Assembly: GCA_009733575.1 (NCBI GenBank) | Contig: ML769501.1 | Location: 1 to 64,000 of the forward strand | Reading direction: 5' to 3' | From: Gymnopus androsaceus JB14 | Lineage: Eukaryota; Basidiomycota; Agaricomycetes; Agaricales; Omphalotaceae | DNA: 64,000 nt | Shown here: positions 44,656-57,568 of the stretch, piece by piece | Layout of the letters: each line of letters begins with the position of its first letter | How positions within the stretch are numbered: position 1 is the stretch's first letter | Notes under the pieces: model-generated | The model's database searches: none | Told to the model about the DNA's origin: nothing | What the model saw: the letters and a program-made list of their open reading frames with translations, nothing else | Program-made: the position numbers and the translations under genes

Positions 44656-46384
44656 TCATACCGACTCAGCCGAAACCATCGTTGAGAACTTTATTTCCGC
44701 TAGACTGACAGGCGGGTCTGAAGTTTGGATCTCGAGACCTAGCTCATTTGAGGAAAAAGTTACATCTTTGTCGAGCATCCGGATGCCATTGTGCGCGTGC
44801 ATTGTAGGCTGTAATAGAGGAAGTGTGAGTTGATGTTGGGTAAGGATCTAGAGTAAGTACTACCTCGACAGAAGAGAAATGGTGTAAAGCTTTGCCATGG
44901 GAAGGTCCCAAATGAATTGGCTATGATATGCATTCAGTTTGAGTATACTGGAAAAGGATTCGCGAACAAACTAACAGGGTAGAATGCTTGAGAAATGAAG
45001 TTGGGTGAGTTAAATTACGGGGTGATTCAGAGTGTTTGCAATTCACGTACCGAATCTAGAACAAACGTCAACAAGTCCGAAATTGCAGCAATGGACGTCA
45101 GTGCCCCAGTCTGGACTGTGACTATGGCAGTAAATTTTCAGTATACTTCGGAGCGAAGGCTAAGTACTAAGGAACTTTACGAAACCACGAATAATTCGGT
45201 CAATTACTGTATCTGTTGCTTTAAAGTTGCCTTTGCTCTTCACCTTTGAATTGAATCAGCTCGGATCCGCAAGAAAACATGTGTCTTACCCACCAGGTAA
45301 ACTACAAGCGAAATGGCTATGACGATGTCAGCCATTGCAGATGAGATTAACCAAGTCATTATTGCCCATTGGAATTTCACAAATTGAGAATAGTCCGGCA
45401 TCAGAGAGACGAGGATAGTGCTTGATACTCCACCCACTGTTTGTGAACGATCAGGCAAAGTTTTTCAACGAGTGAGCTGAATAGTTAGTACCTAGGGATG
45501 AGATGGCCAAGAAGGTTATCAAGCCGAACAGAAGGTTAGAGGAAATCAACTTTCGAATGCGCCAGGCCATGAAGATTTCGACCAATGTGGAGATAGTAGA
45601 CTGCGTCAGAAGGTAGGTTTAGTTCCAGCTGACGCGCTCGCTTAGGGTAAACCGCTGACAGTAACGACCGGCTCTGTAAGAAGTTGAATCAGATTCAATA
45701 GTTAGAAGGCTAGTTGCAGGAGATACGTACCGGCACGTAGCCCTAAACCACACAAAAATATTCAGTCAGGCCTGGACTCTCTTGCGCAATATATGCGACG
45801 TACCTGTAGGGGAAACTTCAAGTGCCCGGGAAGTGCCTATAGATCGATGTTCTTTCCAACAATTGGGATTCGAGTGAGGAAAGAAATCTCACCATTCTCA
45901 GCGATGAGAGGCTGCCAAGTCAACTCGAAGTCGGTAATTGCATTGACGGTCTCCGCGATTATGAGAAAGAGGACCTTATACTCGAGGTAAGCAATTTGAA
46001 AATTCCACTGATAAAGATTCGTACAAGATATCGAACCCAAACTTTATCGCTGTAAGATATTTCAACATACAGCACTTCCTCCCAGGTCAATCAGACATAC
46101 CCTTTACACGTAGAGTAATAGATATTCGCCTGTGATGGTAAAATTTTTAGTCTACCAGCCTTTTTCAGGATTATGGTGGCATACTTGTACAAGGAGAACC
46201 TGTAACGTCAATGTTGTAAAACAATCGTTATTCCAGCAAGAGAAAAAATGAACGCACACCGTACAGAATGGCATTAAGGTAAGTACCAACTACGAAAGGA
46301 CCGATTCTGATTTTTCCTTGATTTTATTCCCGGACGGACAAATCGATAGCCTTGAAATACTTACAGCAGGGACAGTTCTGGCAT
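44656..46384 (-). CDS. DUF6534-type seven-helix membrane protein, copy A
   Basis: The first ATG on the minus strand is at 46384 (MPELSLL), followed by an intron and IRIGPFVVGTYLNAILYG. The blocks then follow the basidiomycete DUF6534 family layout: KVLFLIIAETVNAITDFEL, VEIFMAWRIRKLISSNLLFGLITF, STILVSLMPDYSQF, IMTWLISSAMADIVIAISLVVYL, TDTVIDRIIR, TVQTGALTSIAAISDLLTFVLDS and FIWDLPMAKLYTISLLSS. These are predicted integral membrane proteins (about seven helices) of unknown function, usually in lineage-specific clusters. Relative to copy B, two single-base insertions shift the last exon (about 44800-44770), so the C-terminus is doubtful. Confidence 0.65.
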
Positions 46385-47606
46385 GGAAGCGAGGAGGTTT
46401 CTGTATCACTGACGGAATTCCCTGCTTTATAGTAGCATATACTGGAAATCACGTCACGTTAGTAAGAAGATCACTGTACATAGGAATTCGGGTAACTTGA
46501 ATAGGAGTTCTCGCCTGCCTCAGTGTAACCATCAGACTGTATACTGTACATATACAGCGACCATTGCCGATTGGTATCTGTAATTACTGCAATATATCAG
46601 CGGGAAACTTCGGTTCTTGCAATTGAAATGTGGCTCTTGTCTTCCGTTCAACCATGACCTTGGATTCTTAAAGCTCGAATATTGATCGGGACAACATAAT
46701 AATGTAATGCTATTTTGAGACTAGCCATTGGAAAAGATATGGCCACATGAAATGTCGGAGGGACGGTCAAGACAGAATTCGCACAAGGGACACTGGCCAT
46801 GGCACTGATGCTTCCAATTCATCTTGAAGATGAAGGACACCTTAAAGAGATCCAATTCAGACTTCAAAGATGCTTTGTTGCATACAAAGGGACCTGGGCC
46901 CTCCTGGGCCCTCCTGGGCCTCGCCACTATTCCAGGTGCATCAAGGTTAGGGGCGAGGTGTACACATAGGGTCAGAATTCAGTGTTGAGGCGGGGATGAG
47001 GCGGGAGGTGTGCACTGTTATGGAATAATTGGATGGAACCAGCTAATTAATCGAATTCCCGCATATCGCTATCTGAGCGGCGGACCCGAACAAAGATTTC
47101 GCCGAGCGTTGAGTCTCCACCGGACTGCATGCGCAAAGTCCTTTACAGAGGCTTGTAAATGGGATTGAAGAGCAGAAAAGTAAAAGTCAGGCAGCTCTGC
47201 TTGCAAACCATCGCCGTATATTATGCTGTCTTGAAGGTTGTGCAGCTGCTAAATGCACACTGGATGTGAGGGGACAAATGACGTAAACTGGTGGTGATTG
47301 AGTTGGAAAGAAAATAAACGGTCGCTAACACGCAGCGCTTAATCCCTAGGTGAAAGCTGCTGCACTTGGAATGAGGGACCTGCCAATAGATAGGCTAGTG
47401 TAAGAATGAACTCGACGGCACCAAGTACATGAGACCCTAATCTGGCACTTCTGGCACCTCGGAGGTGGTGATTGAGTCGCTGTCAATGTCAGGCTGCACC
47501 AATCAGACAAGTTGAAGGACTGCTAAAGAGAAAATCAAGGACGACGTGTTTTACAGTGGTATAAGTAATCATAACCCAGCTTTAGGAATTCTTGACTTAT
47601 CCACAC
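46385..47606. other. Intergenic between the two DUF6534 copies
   Basis: Contains the duplicated upstream region of copy A. Strings such as ATGTCGGAGGGA (about 46751) and GTGTTGAGGCGGG (about 46982) recur near 49600-49650. There is a short TGGGCCCTCC repeat at about 46895-46920. No gene is supported. Confidence 0.5.
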
Positions 47607-49332
47607 CTATTCATCTACGATTGTTGAGAACTTCGTTACCCTCTCGCTGACAGGAGATTCCGAAATCTGGATCCCGGGAGCAAAATCAATGAAAGAAGTA
47701 TTCCTATCCTTGTCGAGCATTCGTTGCCATTGTGCGCGCGCATTGAGGCTGTAAAAAGCTCAGTGAATTGACATTGGGCGAGGACATAGTATTAGCAACA
47801 GGTACCTCGACAGAAGAGAAATGGTGTAGAGCTTTGCTAGGGGAAGGTCCCAGATGAATTGGCTATGATATAAATTTAGTTTATACCGGAGAAAACTAAT
47901 CGCGAATGAACTAACAGGGTGGAATGCTTGAGAAATGACTTGGATTATTGGGAGATCTGGAATGTTTGCAATTCACGTACCGAATCCAGAACGAACGTCA
48001 AGCAGTCCGAAATTGCAGCAATAGAAGTCAACGCTCCAGTTTGAACTGTGACTATAGCAGTGAGGTTTAGTATTCGTCGATTTGGGCAACAAGTGCTAAG
48101 AAAGTTCACAAACCACGAATGATTCGGTCAATTACTGTATCTGTTGCTTTAAAGTTGCCTTTGTTCTTCACCTTTAAATTAAATCAGTTCAGCTCCGCAA
48201 GAAATGTAAGGAAAGAGTGTTGCTCACAAGGTAAACAACAAGCGAGACGGCGATGACGATGTCAGCCGTTGCAGACGAGATTAACCAAGTCAAGATTGCG
48301 CCTTGGAAATTGATGAATTGAGAGTATTCCGGCATCAGGGAGACGAGGATAGTGCTTGAGACTCCTCCCACTGTTTGTGAATAATGTGAAGTTCTTAGTA
48401 TGTTCAACGTCAATGAGTTAGCTGGAAGGTTACCTAGGGATGAGAAGGCCAAGAAGGCTATCAAGCCGAAAAGTAGATTGGAGGAAGTCAACTTTCGAAT
48501 GCGCCAGCCCATGTAGATTTCGACTAATGTGGAAATAGTAGCCTGTATTAGGATGAATGTTTTAAGCTGACGCGTCAGCCCACAAGGTATATCACTGACA
48601 GTAACGACCGGCTCTGTGAAAGGCTGAAGATTCAACGGGTAGTAGAAGTCTGGTTCCAAGTAGACACTCACCGGCACGTAACGCTAGACCACACAAAAAA
48701 ATTCAGTTAGGCGAGGAATTTGTGGCATAATATATGCGACATACCCGTAGGGGACACCTCAAGTGCTCGAGAAGTGCCTGGCGGTGTTTCCTTTCAGCAA
48801 TTGAGATAAATACCTGAGGGGAAATTTTTCACCATTCTCCGTAATGAGAGGCTGCCATATCAACTCGAAGTCGGCAATGACGTCGACGGTTTCCGCTATT
48901 ATGAGAAAGAGGACCTTTGTACTCGAAGTAAGCGATTTGAAAGGCCAATGCCAAAGATTGCTTTCGTACAAGATATCGCATCCACAGTCTATCGCTTTAA
49001 GAAACTTGAACAAATGGCACTTTTCTTTGAGGTCAATCAGACGTACCCTTTAGACGTAGAGTAATAGATATTCGCCTGTAGCAGACAACATGTTTGTCAA
49101 CCAGTGCTTTACTGATTCATGGTGGCATACCTGTACAAGGAGAACCTGTAACGTTAATGTCAAACGACCGTTATTAAAGGTGAAAGAAAGCGAACTCACA
49201 CCGTATAGAATAGCATTGAAGTAACTGCCAACGACGAAAGGTCCGATTCTGATTTATTATTATTATTACCTGATTTAATTCCCCGGACAGATCGATAGCC
49301 TCGAACACTTACAGCAAGGATAGGTCTGGCAT
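47607..49332 (-). CDS. DUF6534-type seven-helix membrane protein, copy B
   Basis: The minus-strand start ATG at 49332 (MPDLSLL) lies at the position equivalent to that in copy A. Blocks: IRIGPFVVGSYFNAILYG, VQVLLVQ, NIYYSTSK, KVLFLIIAETVDVIADFELIWQPL, FTEPVVTV, ISTLVEIYMGWRIRKLTSSNLLFG, STILVSLMPEYSQF, ILTWLISSATADIVIAVSLVVYL, VIDRIIRG, and a complete last exon beginning LNARAQWQRMLDKD and ending at TAG 47609-47607. The gene has about eight short exons. It arose with copy A by tandem duplication of a roughly 2.95-kb unit, and its frame is the more intact of the two. Confidence 0.7.
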
Positions 49333-50183
49333 GGAAGTACTTGAGGAGTTTTCTGACTCCCTGCTTTATATCATAAGAAGATCGCCGTTGTTCCTGTATC
49401 TTACCGGGTTCAGTTGATATTGTAGGCCTTTCTTAGCTGAAACTTGTACTTGTGACCATCAAAGTAATGCATCATGATTCAGCGGGAACTTTGGCGCTGT
49501 GACTCCTTCCTTCAGCTTCACGGTCGATTGACCTTGGACCCTTCTAATGATATAACGAGCTTTGGAAACTATCTGTAGAAGTGACATGACCACATAAAGT
49601 GTCGGAGGGAAGATATCGGGAGACAGATTTGAGTGTTGAGGTGAGGTTGAGGCGGGAAATGCATGAGAATAATTAGATGAAACCAGGTAATTAATCTTTC
49701 CGCACATTGCTATGTGAACGACGAGCCAGAAAAGAGATTTCGGCGAGCGTTGAGCACTCAAAAAGTTGAGGGATTTCCACCAGACCGCATGCGCAGTTCG
49801 TATGCGAACAAAAGACGGATATACGGAAAAAGAAAAAGTGAGGGCAGCTCTGTATCGGTATCGGTATATCTGTAAAAAACTGATTCCTCCAGAAGGATAT
49901 GTATCTAGCGTTGCTATACGCTCCCTATGTGAGGGGACAAAACATAAACTTCAGGCTTGAAATGGTGGTGGTTGAGTGAAAGGAAAATAAACGCTCGTTA
50001 CGAGCGCTTGTCCGCTTAAAACTGCCCGACGATCATCGATGTGTCCAAATTAAAAGCTGTTGAACTCGCGATAAAACTGTCTTCTTCTTTCACTACTTAT
50101 CCTCGATAAAACTCCCTGCCTCTGGATAGCCAGGTAAAATATAATCTGAATATTTCAAATTTGAGAGCTCATAAACGATTCAG
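49333..50183. other. Intergenic, duplicated upstream region of copy B
   Basis: Related to the 46.5-47.4 kb spacer. It also serves as the upstream region of the GNAT gene. No further gene is seen. Confidence 0.5.
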
Positions 50184-50849
50184 ATGACAGTGATTATTCG
50201 AGAAGCTCGGGAATCCGATGCAGACGCGTTATCCAGAATTTGTTTGCTCACTGCCAAAGGAGGCCAGTCTGCAGACGATCTTCACGATTTCAAAGAACTT
50301 CCTGGCTTAACTTACGCAGTTCCATACGTCAAGCTTCCCACCACTTTTGGCTTTGTGATGGTCGACGATAGTTCTGGGGAGGTTGTAGGATACGTTCTAG
50401 CCTCAAAGAACACTAGGGAATTCGAACGTTACGCAGAAGAGCACTGGTGGCCTGCACTCGCTAAGAAATACCCTCCTTCACTTGCCCAGAAATCAGCCGA
50501 TCGAGAATTTATGGAGCTCTTTCGCGACATGCACGCGAAATCGGACGCCAGGGTGTCGTATGGAGCTGCGAATATGCACATCAACATGCTCGAACCTTAT
50601 CAACGCCAGGGATGGGGTAGCAAACTCATCGGAAGATTGGTGGAGGTGCTCCGTAAAGAGGATCCAGATGGAGGTGTTACGCTTGGAATGGATCCAAGGA
50701 ATCCAGGGGTGAAAGCTTTTTATGAGAAGTTTGGATTCGAGTCTTTTGAAGGCGGGAAAGCAAATGAGCTGGGCTTAAAGTTCTCCAAGGCGAAGGCAAG
50801 CTCAAGAGACCATATAAGCTATCATTATTTTCTGACTCTTTTCATATAG
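50184..50849 (+). CDS. GNAT-family N-acetyltransferase
   Basis: A single 221-codon frame from ATG 50184. The N-terminal strand and helix IIREARESDADALSRICLLT is the usual GNAT start. The acetyl-CoA pyrophosphate-binding motif A reads YQRQGWGSKLIGRL (Q-x-x-G-x-G, about residues 138-151), followed by LGMDPRNPGVKAFYEKFGF, the motif B region where small-molecule GNATs end. The middle insertion with WWPALAKKYPP is typical of fungal members. The substrate is unknown. The last 15-20 residues may be intron read-through, since a hydrophilic family-like end EL GLKFSK precedes an atypical tail. Confidence 0.85.
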   Translation: MTVIIREARESDADALSRICLLTAKGGQSADDLHDFKELPGLTYAVPYVKLPTTFGFVMVDDSSGEVVGYVLASKNTREFERYAEEHWWPALAKKYPPSLAQKSADREFMELFRDMHAKSDARVSYGAANMHINMLEPYQRQGWGSKLIGRLVEVLRKEDPDGGVTLGMDPRNPGVKAFYEKFGFESFEGGKANELGLKFSKAKASSRDHISYHYFLTLFI

Positions 50850-51240
50850 AACCTAGCGTTTTAGCTAAAGCCGAGGTCGAAGCTCAGTTCGCTAATCACC
50901 GGATCTTGCATGCCTGGTCTAGCCTATTGTATTCCGAATGGAATATCTCTGTGCAATCGATTCCTTGAAGAACCTTTCTGATACGCTCCATGTGCTCCTG
51001 TGCGCAGCCTACATAGACAATCCTTGGCTGTGTGGAATGTACAGCAAAGCGTGTACGCATCGCTAATCGCTGTACATTGTACGCATCAGATTTACCGCGA
51101 AACGACAAACGGGGTAAACTTTGATAACAATCACCACCTATGCCCGACTGTGTGTTCGACTTACACGACATTGACACCAAGGGTCAAACAAGATTAATAA
51201 ACATACCTTCTTATTCCTCTTTTCCACATCTACAATCGGT

Positions 51241-54093
51241 ATGCAAGCAGCTCGTGTGCGTAAGCTACTCGGTCTCAAGTTTGTCCCAAAGCCAAAGCCA
51301 AAGATCAACACTGAAGATTCAATTGATGTGCTGGGATGGCTTATCGACACTGCTAATATCGTTCAAAACGCTTCCTCAGTATGTGCATTTCCGCAGATCC
51401 AATATGCAGTAGCAGCTCTGTCGGTTCTTCTTCAATGTGTTCAGGTGAGCACAGTTTGTGTTTGTCCAGCTTTATGCCAAGCTCATCGAGAACTTCAGCG
51501 AGTGAGGAAAAATAACGATGATTATGAGGAATTGCTATCCCGGGTGAAGATCATTTTGGAGGCTTTAAGAAGAGTGGTGGATGATTCGGATGAGGAAATG
51601 TGCTCTCGAATGAATACGGTGTTTCTGGAGTTCCATACGTGAGTGACTTTTTCTATGAGCTTGGCATCCCTTCTGAATGTTTTTTAAACAGCTCGTTACG
51701 TGAAATCGTTCGTGAGGTGAATAGCCAACGAAAGTCCAACGACAAATGGATCAAACAATTCCTACACTCGCATGGCGTGAGCCAGGCCATTGACCAACTC
51801 AGAATGAAATTCGACGATCTGCGACTCAATGTTTTGGTGCGGCAAACCCTTATCACCTGCTGCAGACCAAATCTGACTCGTTCATCCTAGGTCACTGCTT
51901 CTTTCGCCCATCACTCAAGTATGAAGGAGCAGTTTTCAAAACTGGACCAAAAACTAGATGTTGAGATTGAATCTCAGGCAGTAGTCGCCGTCGAAACTCA
52001 AGCCAGTCTTTCCAACTTGCAGTATCAATCGCAGACTTTACATGGAGAAGCCCAAAAGCAAACTCGACTAATGGGGCAACATCAAACAGAATTGATAACG
52101 GCTTTCGCTATGCAGGGCCAGCGTATGAGGGAAAATCTTCGCGGACAAGACATGCTCGCGACACAGCATCATATTCAGACGACTAACAACTTGAGGGACC
52201 ATCAGTCCTGGCTACAAAGTACCTTGCATGATCAGACGCAGCTGGCGCTCCGACAACATGGAGAGGTTTTAGAAGCTGTGAAGCAGGTGGTCTCTCCACC
52301 GTCCACGTCGTCAGATGACGAGCTGGAGGAATACGAGGAGAATGTGAGCGCTTCTTTGTATTTCGGATTATCGGGACCGGTACTCACTGACTGGATCAGT
52401 TTCAAGTTTTCAAACAGAGTCAGTGGAAACCTAAGCGAACCATCCGTTCTAGTGACGAGGAGGAGGGTTCATGGATGAGCACGGATCCCCAAGTTCTAGT
52501 TATCGATCAAACATCTATTGTTGGCAATGTGAAATATCGAGTGAGGACATTCAAAGCCGCCGAACACAACAAACCTGAGCATAAAGACGCCGCCTTTAGA
52601 GTAAGCTTCTTTATTCGGCTTTTTCTTTTTTCCAATAGATCTATCTTTCATCCAGGCATTTAAAGAACACTTGCATTTACATTCAAGTACACGGTAATGC
52701 TTCTCCCATTTTTTCACTGGACGAAACGCTCACCGGTTACAGCATGCCTTTTCTTCCTGAGCTGTCGGGCTTCAGCAAATTCAAGCATAGTCCTTCGCTG
52801 TTTTTTGAAGAACGTAAGCCCATATCACTATCCGTATTTTCTCATCTTCACGAAATCTACCCTAGACGATGAAGAATTCGTTCCGTGGCCTGACTATCAG
52901 TATGAAGATGAGCTTTCAAAGACGCTCTTATTATTTAAAGTGGTGGGTAGTGCGTTAATTCTCTGATTATCTCTGACCATCTCGCAGAACCTTGTTGAAG
53001 AAGACGCCAGAAAGTACATGGCAATACACATGGGAATGCATCCCGCTCGGAATAAAGAGGGGAACAGAGTAAGGCATACTAGAATTTCCCTTTCCTCCCT
53101 AACACCACGAACAGATTCCAGAATCCATTCTCATCGGGCCAGGGGGAAAAGTAAAGCTTCTTGGATGGACCTCTGTTTCCAGACCCAGAGTCAAATTCGA
53201 CCCGGCAGCAGTGTCTTTAAAGCTTCTTGACCATAATTTGGACTTGGTTGCTGCCAGGCTCAAACGCTTGAGCAATCGACAACAAGTATTGAGGGATTTT
53301 ATTGCGTCTGGAGCAGCTTTTCTCAACATTAAACGGCGTCGCGTCGTTGATAATCCTCTGATTGATTACCATTCACACCTCGGGTTCCTCTATTGCACCT
53401 GTTGTGTAGGCTCACAGTCCGTGCGGGCGAAATGGACGCCGCATATAAATTTCTCCGTGTCGGCGACGTATGATGACCAGACGTCGACCGCAACGGACCT
53501 GGATGTTGTCCTGGAACCTAAATCACATCGAATACATTGCGCCAAGGTGTCTGTAGCTCCAGGGATTACGACGATATCGAGCATAATGTTCCTACAAAGC
53601 TACGAGCCCGTGGATATTTCTATCATGTATCATACTTCCGCAAATCCTCACCATATCAGCTTTGAGCATCGTGAGTGAATACCTATCGTATGAGTGCAGA
53701 TGCTGATCATCGTACTAGTCTCTGAATTCCACAATCGCTTCAGTGTACGATACTTCCCTTTACTGGAAAAACATACGCCAATTCCTCAATTATATATCCT
53801 TATCCATCCTTGCTTGAACCAATACGGAAAACCTTTCTTCCAGCTACGTTTTCGAGTTTGCGGGGCAGATAGGAATCACACCGTTCGAAGCAGAATCCAA
53901 AGGTATTTTTGTCGAACGACTAGGGGAGGAATGCTTGTTTCGCGAGTTTTCTGCTGGGCAAGAACATTTTCCGCTTCTTTGTACGCATATGGAGCTGGAT
54001 CCATTCAAGGAGTATTATCCGCAAGCACTCGAGGAGCAAGGTGTCAAAGTGTTTGATGATAATCATCCTGACTTTGGGACTTGTTGGAGATGA
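51241..54093 (+). CDS. MLKL-N-terminal-like four-helix protein with coiled coil (possible cell-death effector)
   Basis: ATG 51241 opens VRKLLGLKFVPKPK, then LGWLIDTANIVQNASSVCAFPQIQYAVAALSVLLQCVQ|RVRKNNDDYEELL...LEALRRVVDDSDEEM, across introns at about 51445-51495, 51640-51691 and 51838-51891. Spacing and hydrophobic pattern match the fungal MLKL_NTD/HeLo-type helical bundle that perforates membranes in regulated cell death. A long helical stretch, 51921-52340, has Gln/His-rich heptads (coiled coil). Further exons give an acidic linker (SSSDEEEGSW), DEEFVPWPDYQYEDE, IGPGGKVKLLGWTS, and a C-terminal part ending GVKVFDDNHPDFGTCWR at TGA 54093. No kinase or NB-ARC domain is attached. The last exons (53.4-53.9 kb) are uncertain. 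The domain call is by eye. Confidence 0.5.
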
Positions 54094-55464
54094 TGAGGAA
54101 TATGGTCACCCTTCGCATCCTTCGGCTGAAGGTGAGTAATATACTTAATGTAAATCATCAGCTCAGTCTGTTGACCTCGATTTTTTGGTAGATGAATCTA
54201 CTGCGTATTACTTCCCCAAATGACCTCATTTCGATAGTCTCGTTTGCCATCTGACTACAGTCTCATCCCACGAGAACCCTTTTTGGGAGAGCAAGCGAGA
54301 CTACCGAACCAGAAGACTCTGGGCGTGTAACAAAAATTCCTCCTTGCGGCATCCCACACGTCATGGAATACATATCCATCGTCGCTGTGCACTTGCTCTA
54401 AACTTGTTCAGGCCTTCAGGAGCCCGCATTCTAGCCGGGCTAAATTTGTACTAATTAATACCGAGCACCATGGGGTCAAGGAATGGGATAACGGACCTTA
54501 TACAGAAAAAAAAGGAGGAATTGCTGTACTATAATGTTGTATCGACACCGAATTATGTAGCTATATTATGGAAAGTTAACGACTCTGAGGAGGAGCGATG
54601 GAGCACGGCCCGTTGGCCTCAGGTCCATCTCGCTTGCATGTTTAACAGTTTCCATACCCCCTGTCAACGTGTGGAGGGCGCTGTGTGCTGAATTTAGAAA
54701 CCGGAGCACAGTCGACAAGCTACTCTCCTGGATCAGTCTGAGTCTCGTCTGAGCTTTGAAGTCCGATAACAATGTCATTGATTATCGCGCGAGGACATAT
54801 ACTTACCGTTATACTCTATTATTAAGTATATGGTAACTCCGGGGCGCTGGAGGTGTTGGCTGTTGTTGGGCGGTTCCGACATTTACATTTCGATGTTGAG
54901 AGGAATGTTTCGTTTCGACGCTCGGCCGATCTCCAAGAGGTTAGCAAAGTCTACGTTTTGGAGTCCAATGCTTCCTATCTCATAGTTACTGCTCGAGGTG
55001 CTTACTGGACGCACTTGCTGATTGTTGTGCCTGGAATATGATGAATGCTTATCGCCAAAAATGCCGCCTAGCATGCCGTGGCCTGCAAAAGACCTTCCAA
55101 AACAATAACTTAGGGCTTTTCTTTGCTTTCAAGTTTCGTTCGTTGAGCATGAGCCTCAGGAATACTTTGCGATGAATGGAGACCTCCTTAAGACCGAGGC
55201 TCCACTCCGCATACATAATGATCGGCCCATATACATAAGCGCCGGTAAAAATAGCATAGTTTATTTTTAAATCCCAACATGTCGGCACGAGTTTTGAAAG
55301 ATATTTAACTGACAGGCCGAAAGGTTCCATTTTCTTCCTCTCACCATCACAACCTCCTCCGCCAACCCAACTCTCCTACCCTCGCAGCGCTTTTGCGCGG
55401 TTCAAACGTTCAGCTTTAGCTTTCAATCTAAACTCATCTCATCAAGTCTTTCTTTTCAGCAATA
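54094..55464. other. Intergenic, no supported gene
   Basis: Contains a 73-codon frame (54470-54691) and a minus-strand 93-codon frame (55330-55049). Neither shows family features or splice context. The right end is the leader of the chitin deacetylase gene. Confidence 0.45.
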
Positions 55465-57568
55465 ATGCGCCTTTCAGTCTTTTCCTCTCAGTTTACCGCA
55501 GACGCGGCTCTTGTTACTGCGTTAATGAGTTCTCTCGTCATTTCGACCCAAGCGCGAACGGTTGCAAGTGAGGCGGACGAGGCCTCAATTACCAGTGCGC
55601 ATTTTATTCATCTTCCCTCTTCGTGAAATCTAATTTCCCCGTTCTGTCATCAGATGGCACCGAAGAGTGTCAAGTTTATGGATACCAACCCGTAACTGAC
55701 GCTTTGGACGGATTTCCTACCATCTGGGAGCCTGCAACCATTGTTTCCACCGACACAGATGCTCTCAACACGTGGGCCAATATCTCTCAATTTGTTCCAA
55801 CCAACATCCAGCCCCAAGGAAGTGAGCCGCAGACGTCAGTGCTTTCCCGGATTGTTGTTGATTACCTTTTCAGCCATCTTCGGAGTGTGGAACACTACAC
55901 CACTCTACGATACCGCCACTGATCCAGATTGCTGGTGAGTGTATTGTGCATTTATCTGCGGCAAGACGTTGGTCCTGAATCGCATCATAATATAATAGGT
56001 GGACCAAGACCGAATGTACTACTCCCAAAATATCTGGTGTCCCTGACGATGTCGCCACCGTCCCGGAAGTATGTTTTCCAATTTTTCATTATTTTTTCCA
56101 TTATCTGACGCTACTAATTTTCAGCCAATGACTATGGGTTACGGATTCGACGATGGCCCAAATTGTTCTCATAATATCTTCTAGTAAGTAACGTTTGTAG
56201 CTTTTGTGGCTTTCGTATACTCATTAATTCTTTCTAGCGACTACCTAGCAGAGCAGAACCAGAAAGCCAGTGAGTATTGCGATCGTGGTTTGTGAATTCT
56301 GTATACTTATTGCTTTTGGTGCAAAGCCATGTTCTTCATCGGAAGCAACGTTCTCGACTGGCCTTACGAAGCTATGCGTGCTCTTGATGAAGGTTCGTTC
56401 GTTTCCATCTCGTTCATGTGCTCGTTTAATATATTCCGTTTCTAGGTCATGAAATTTGTGCCCGTATGTAGTGCTGATTTTTTATATTCGACTGTTTTCT
56501 CATGTTTAACCATTCATAGACACATGGTCGCATCATTACAGTATGTTGGTTATCTTGTCGTTTATAGCAAACATTACTCACGGCCTGTAGTGACTGGATT
56601 CACCAGCGAAGACGCGTTTGCTGAACTCTACTACAGTATGTTGCTCCTCATTACGACGCACATTTTATTTCTAACGCATGAATTTTATAGGTGTTCGTCA
56701 CCATTTCTTCGGACACTTTATGACTCTCTAATCGCTCTGTGCAGGTCAAGGCAATCAAGCTGGTCCTCGGGGTCACCGTCACATGCTGGAGAGTAAGTCC
56801 TGTGCACTGGTCTTCCTGTATGAGCGGATATTCATTAAACTCCACCGTAGCCTCCTTTCGGAGATGTCGACGACCGTATCCGTGCTATTGCTGAAGCTCT
56901 CGGTCTCCGTACTATCATCTGGCAATACGATACCTTCGACTGGGAGCAGCAATCTGGAAACATCACTGCCGCCCAGGTCGACGCCAACTACGAAACCTTC
57001 ATTACCAGAGCTCAGAACGGCTCTTTCACTGATGCAAGTTACCTCCTGGAATATATTACGTTCTTATCTGACTTGTTTACAGGTTGGAAGTATCATTCTG
57101 ACGCATGAGCTTAACAATTTCACGATGCAAACAGGTTCGTCTCTTTTTTCCCTTTATCTTGCGCATATGCTGATTATTCATTCCAGCAATGGAGTAAGAG
57201 GCTTTTTTTCACCTTGCGCTTCGTGTTCATTAATCGTCATCGTAGCTATTATCCCCAGTTGAAGGCGGCCTTCAAGTACATGGTACCTGTCGGTGTTGCG
57301 CTCAACAAAACACAGCCTTACCTTGAAACCAACTACTCGCTTCCTACCTTCGAACAATGTGAGCATCATAACTATATTCTGTTTTTTCTCTCTCTCTCTA
57401 AACCCTGGTCGTATAGATATTGGTGGCACCACCACCGTCAATGGTTCTACTGCTACAAATTCCACATCTTCATCAAGTAGCAAATCTTCTAGCGGTGCAT
57501 CAGCGCTCAGCCCAATCAGCTCAGCTCTATTAGTCTGTGTTTCTGGGCTTTTGGCAGCGCTCAGTTGA
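55465..57568 (+). CDS. Chitin deacetylase (carbohydrate esterase family 4), GPI-anchored
   Basis: ATG 55465 starts a secreted protein (hydrophobic stretch TADAALVTALMSSLVIS). About twelve exons separated by 45-65 bp introns follow. Conserved order: ECQVYGYQPV, PTIWEPATIV, FGVWNTTPLYDTATDPDCW, GYGFDDGPNCSHN (catalytic base and metal Asp, motif 1, about 56137-56175), TMFFIGSNVLDWP, GHEIC and HTWSHH (metal His pair, motif 2, about 56520-56540), RPPFGDVDDRIRAIAEALGL (motif 3, about 56848-56910), TIIWQYDTFDWEQQ and SIILTHELNNFT (motif 5 His). The C-terminus is Ser/Thr-rich with a final hydrophobic segment, as for GPI attachment. The enzyme converts cell-wall chitin to chitosan. Confidence 0.85.

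Noticed and set aside
53694..54056. 120-codon frame as a separate gene
   Set aside because: The neighbouring frame reads a better C-terminus of the preceding gene (ending at TGA 54093); this frame is basic and repeat-like.
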